DNA of 64,000 bases, from the NCBI RefSeq assembly GCF_016864375.1, contig NZ_CP069354.1, positions 1,798,001 to 1,862,000 on the forward strand. The letters are read 5' to 3'. Position 1 is the stretch's first letter. Every line of letters starts with the position of its first letter. A program made the position numbers and the translations under genes. The notes under the pieces were generated by a model. That model was given only the letters and a program-made list of their open reading frames with translations. It did not search any database and was not told where the DNA came from. Of the stretch, positions 63,168-64,000 are shown one piece after another. The stretch comes from Microvirga sp. VF16 (lineage in GTDB: Bacteria > Pseudomonadota > Alphaproteobacteria > Rhizobiales > Beijerinckiaceae).

Positions 63168-64000
63168 TTGCGCCGGTTCCTCAACCTTTCCGAAAGTGCC
63201 GTTGTGACCCGGCCCGATGAATCCGTTGCGCCTTCGGAAAGCCACCTCTCCCCGGCTCGCCGACTGCTCGTGATTCATAACCCGACCGCCGGCCGCGGCG
63301 AGCGCCGGCGGCTGGCGGCCATCCTGGCCGCATTTCGGAAGGAGGCGGTGCATGTCGAGCTGCAGGCGACGGCGAGCGCCGGCGATGCCGAGCGGGTCGC
63401 GCGGGATTGCAGGTCCGACATCGACGTTCTGGTGGTGGCCGGAGGCGACGGCACGATCAACGAGGCGACCAACGGCCTGATGGCGTGGGAGGGAGCGTCG
63501 GTGCTGGCGCTTGGGATCATCCCCATCGGCACCACGAATGTGTTGGCGCGAGACCTGCGCATTCCGAGACAGGCCGATGCGCTGGCGCGCCTTCTCGCCC
63601 ATGGACGCACACGGGAGATTCATGTGGGCTGCGCGAATGGGCGATATTTCTCGCTCATGTGCGGGGTCGGCATGGATGCGCATATCGTCAACCGCACCAG
63701 TCTTCGCCTGAAGAAAAGGATCGGCAAGCTGGCTTATGTCCTGCAGGGCCTGCGCGAGCTCGTGGCCGGGGTGCCGCGCCGCTATCGGGTCGAGATCGAT
63801 GGATCGGAGGTGGTGGAGGCAGCCTCCGTCATCGTGGCGAAGAGCCGGTTCTATGGCGGCGAATTCCAGCTCGCTCCTCAGGCGGATATCGGCAAGCCCG
63901 AATTCCAGGTCTGCCTTTTCCTGCGTGGCGGGCGGCTGAGTACGCTCCTCTACATTATCGGCATGGGCATAGGTCATCTCGACCGTATGCCGGGCTATCG
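63168..64000 (+). CDS. Diacylglycerol/lipid kinase, catalytic part (cut by window edge)
   Basis: The gene runs out of the window. The protein has the DAGK_cat fold with RLLVIHNPTAGRGERRRL, the GGDGTINEATNGL phosphate loop and GIIPIGTTNVLARDLRIP, then FSLMCGVGMDAHIV, the standard order in the YegS/BmrU-type lipid kinases. The start is uncertain: TTG at 63168 (AAGGA 12 bases upstream) or GTG at 63204; the frame is open from 63153. It may phosphorylate diacylglycerol or related lipids. Confidence 0.82.
   Translation, partial: MRRFLNLSESAVVTRPDESVAPSESHLSPARRLLVIHNPTAGRGERRRLAAILAAFRKEAVHVELQATASAGDAERVARDCRSDIDVLVVAGGDGTINEATNGLMAWEGASVLALGIIPIGTTNVLARDLRIPRQADALARLLAHGRTREIHVGCANGRYFSLMCGVGMDAHIVNRTSLRLKKRIGKLAYVLQGLRELVAGVPRRYRVEIDGSEVVEAASVIVAKSRFYGGEFQLAPQADIGKPEFQVCLFLRGGRLSTLLYIIGMGIGHLDRMPGY

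Overview
The window is a GC-rich, densely coded chromosomal segment of an alphaproteobacterium of the order Hyphomicrobiales (Rhizobiales). The evidence is a growth-pole-ring (GPR/RgsE-like) giant coiled-coil gene, the order dksA - fliO-like - cckA - recA - alaS, an alphaproteobacterial LexA-type box (GAAC-N7-GAAC) at recA, and two perfect CtrA-type sites (TTAA-N7-TTAA) flanking cckA. A Methylobacteriaceae (Microvirga-like) host is my best guess from overall gene style, but the sequence alone does not prove the genus. No rRNA, tRNA, CRISPR array, insertion sequence or prophage was seen.

Layout. 1-9.7 kb: the 5' end of a GreA/GreB-like gene, a complete branched-chain amino-acid (Liv-type) ABC importer, a DMT exporter, a hotdog thioesterase, an SMP-30 lactonase, a universal stress protein and a secreted DUF218 protein. 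9.7-18.3 kb: a PPK2 kinase, a GST, a LigD-like protein without its ligase domain, and a five-component peptide (Opp-type) ABC importer encoded by four genes. 18.5-22.3 kb: a urate catabolism cluster (HbpS/GlcG-like, PuuD | UraH, PuuE-UraD fusion) that takes urate to allantoate. 22.4-24.8 kb: a Kbp/YgaU-like protein, rhodanese, cytochrome c' and a diheme cytochrome c. 24.8-31.8 kb: XRE-cupin regulator, DMT transporter, small membrane protein, LpxH-like phosphoesterase with a GT4 glycosyltransferase, a hypothetical, an MFS carrier and a dipeptide epimerase. 31.9-35.8 kb: an Mla-type lipid transport operon (MlaB-MlaE fusion, MlaF, MlaD, auxiliary lipoprotein). 36.2-40.9 kb: the GPR-like gene. 41.2-49.4 kb: ferredoxin, stress protein, PH-like membrane protein, CoxE-like VWA protein, CPA2 antiporter, cystathionine gamma-synthase-family enzyme, MoxR ATPase, SixA-like phosphatase and GNAT. 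49.6-53.2 kb: a secreted P5-domain-like protein followed by YcjX and a YcjF-like membrane protein. 53.3-62.4 kb: the cell-cycle and information block dksA, fliO-like, cckA, recA, alaS. 62.6-64 kb: a GFA-family protein and a lipid/diacylglycerol kinase cut by the window end.

Intergenic DNA carries two families of palindromic repeats. Family A elements are pairs of hairpins, found near 20.2, 26.9, 47.5 and 53.8 kb. Two of these loci carry the same two-palindrome composite in opposite orientation. Family B elements start and end with GTCAT/ATGAC modules near 35.9, 42.0, 46.0, 59.4 and 62.4 kb; two of them bracket alaS.

The most interesting points are the regulatory wiring around cckA/recA, the ligase-less LigD, the PuuE-UraD fusion, a hairpin that buries the rhodanese ribosome-binding site, the 11- and 22-residue repeats in the GPR-like protein, and the P5-like protein upstream of ycjX.
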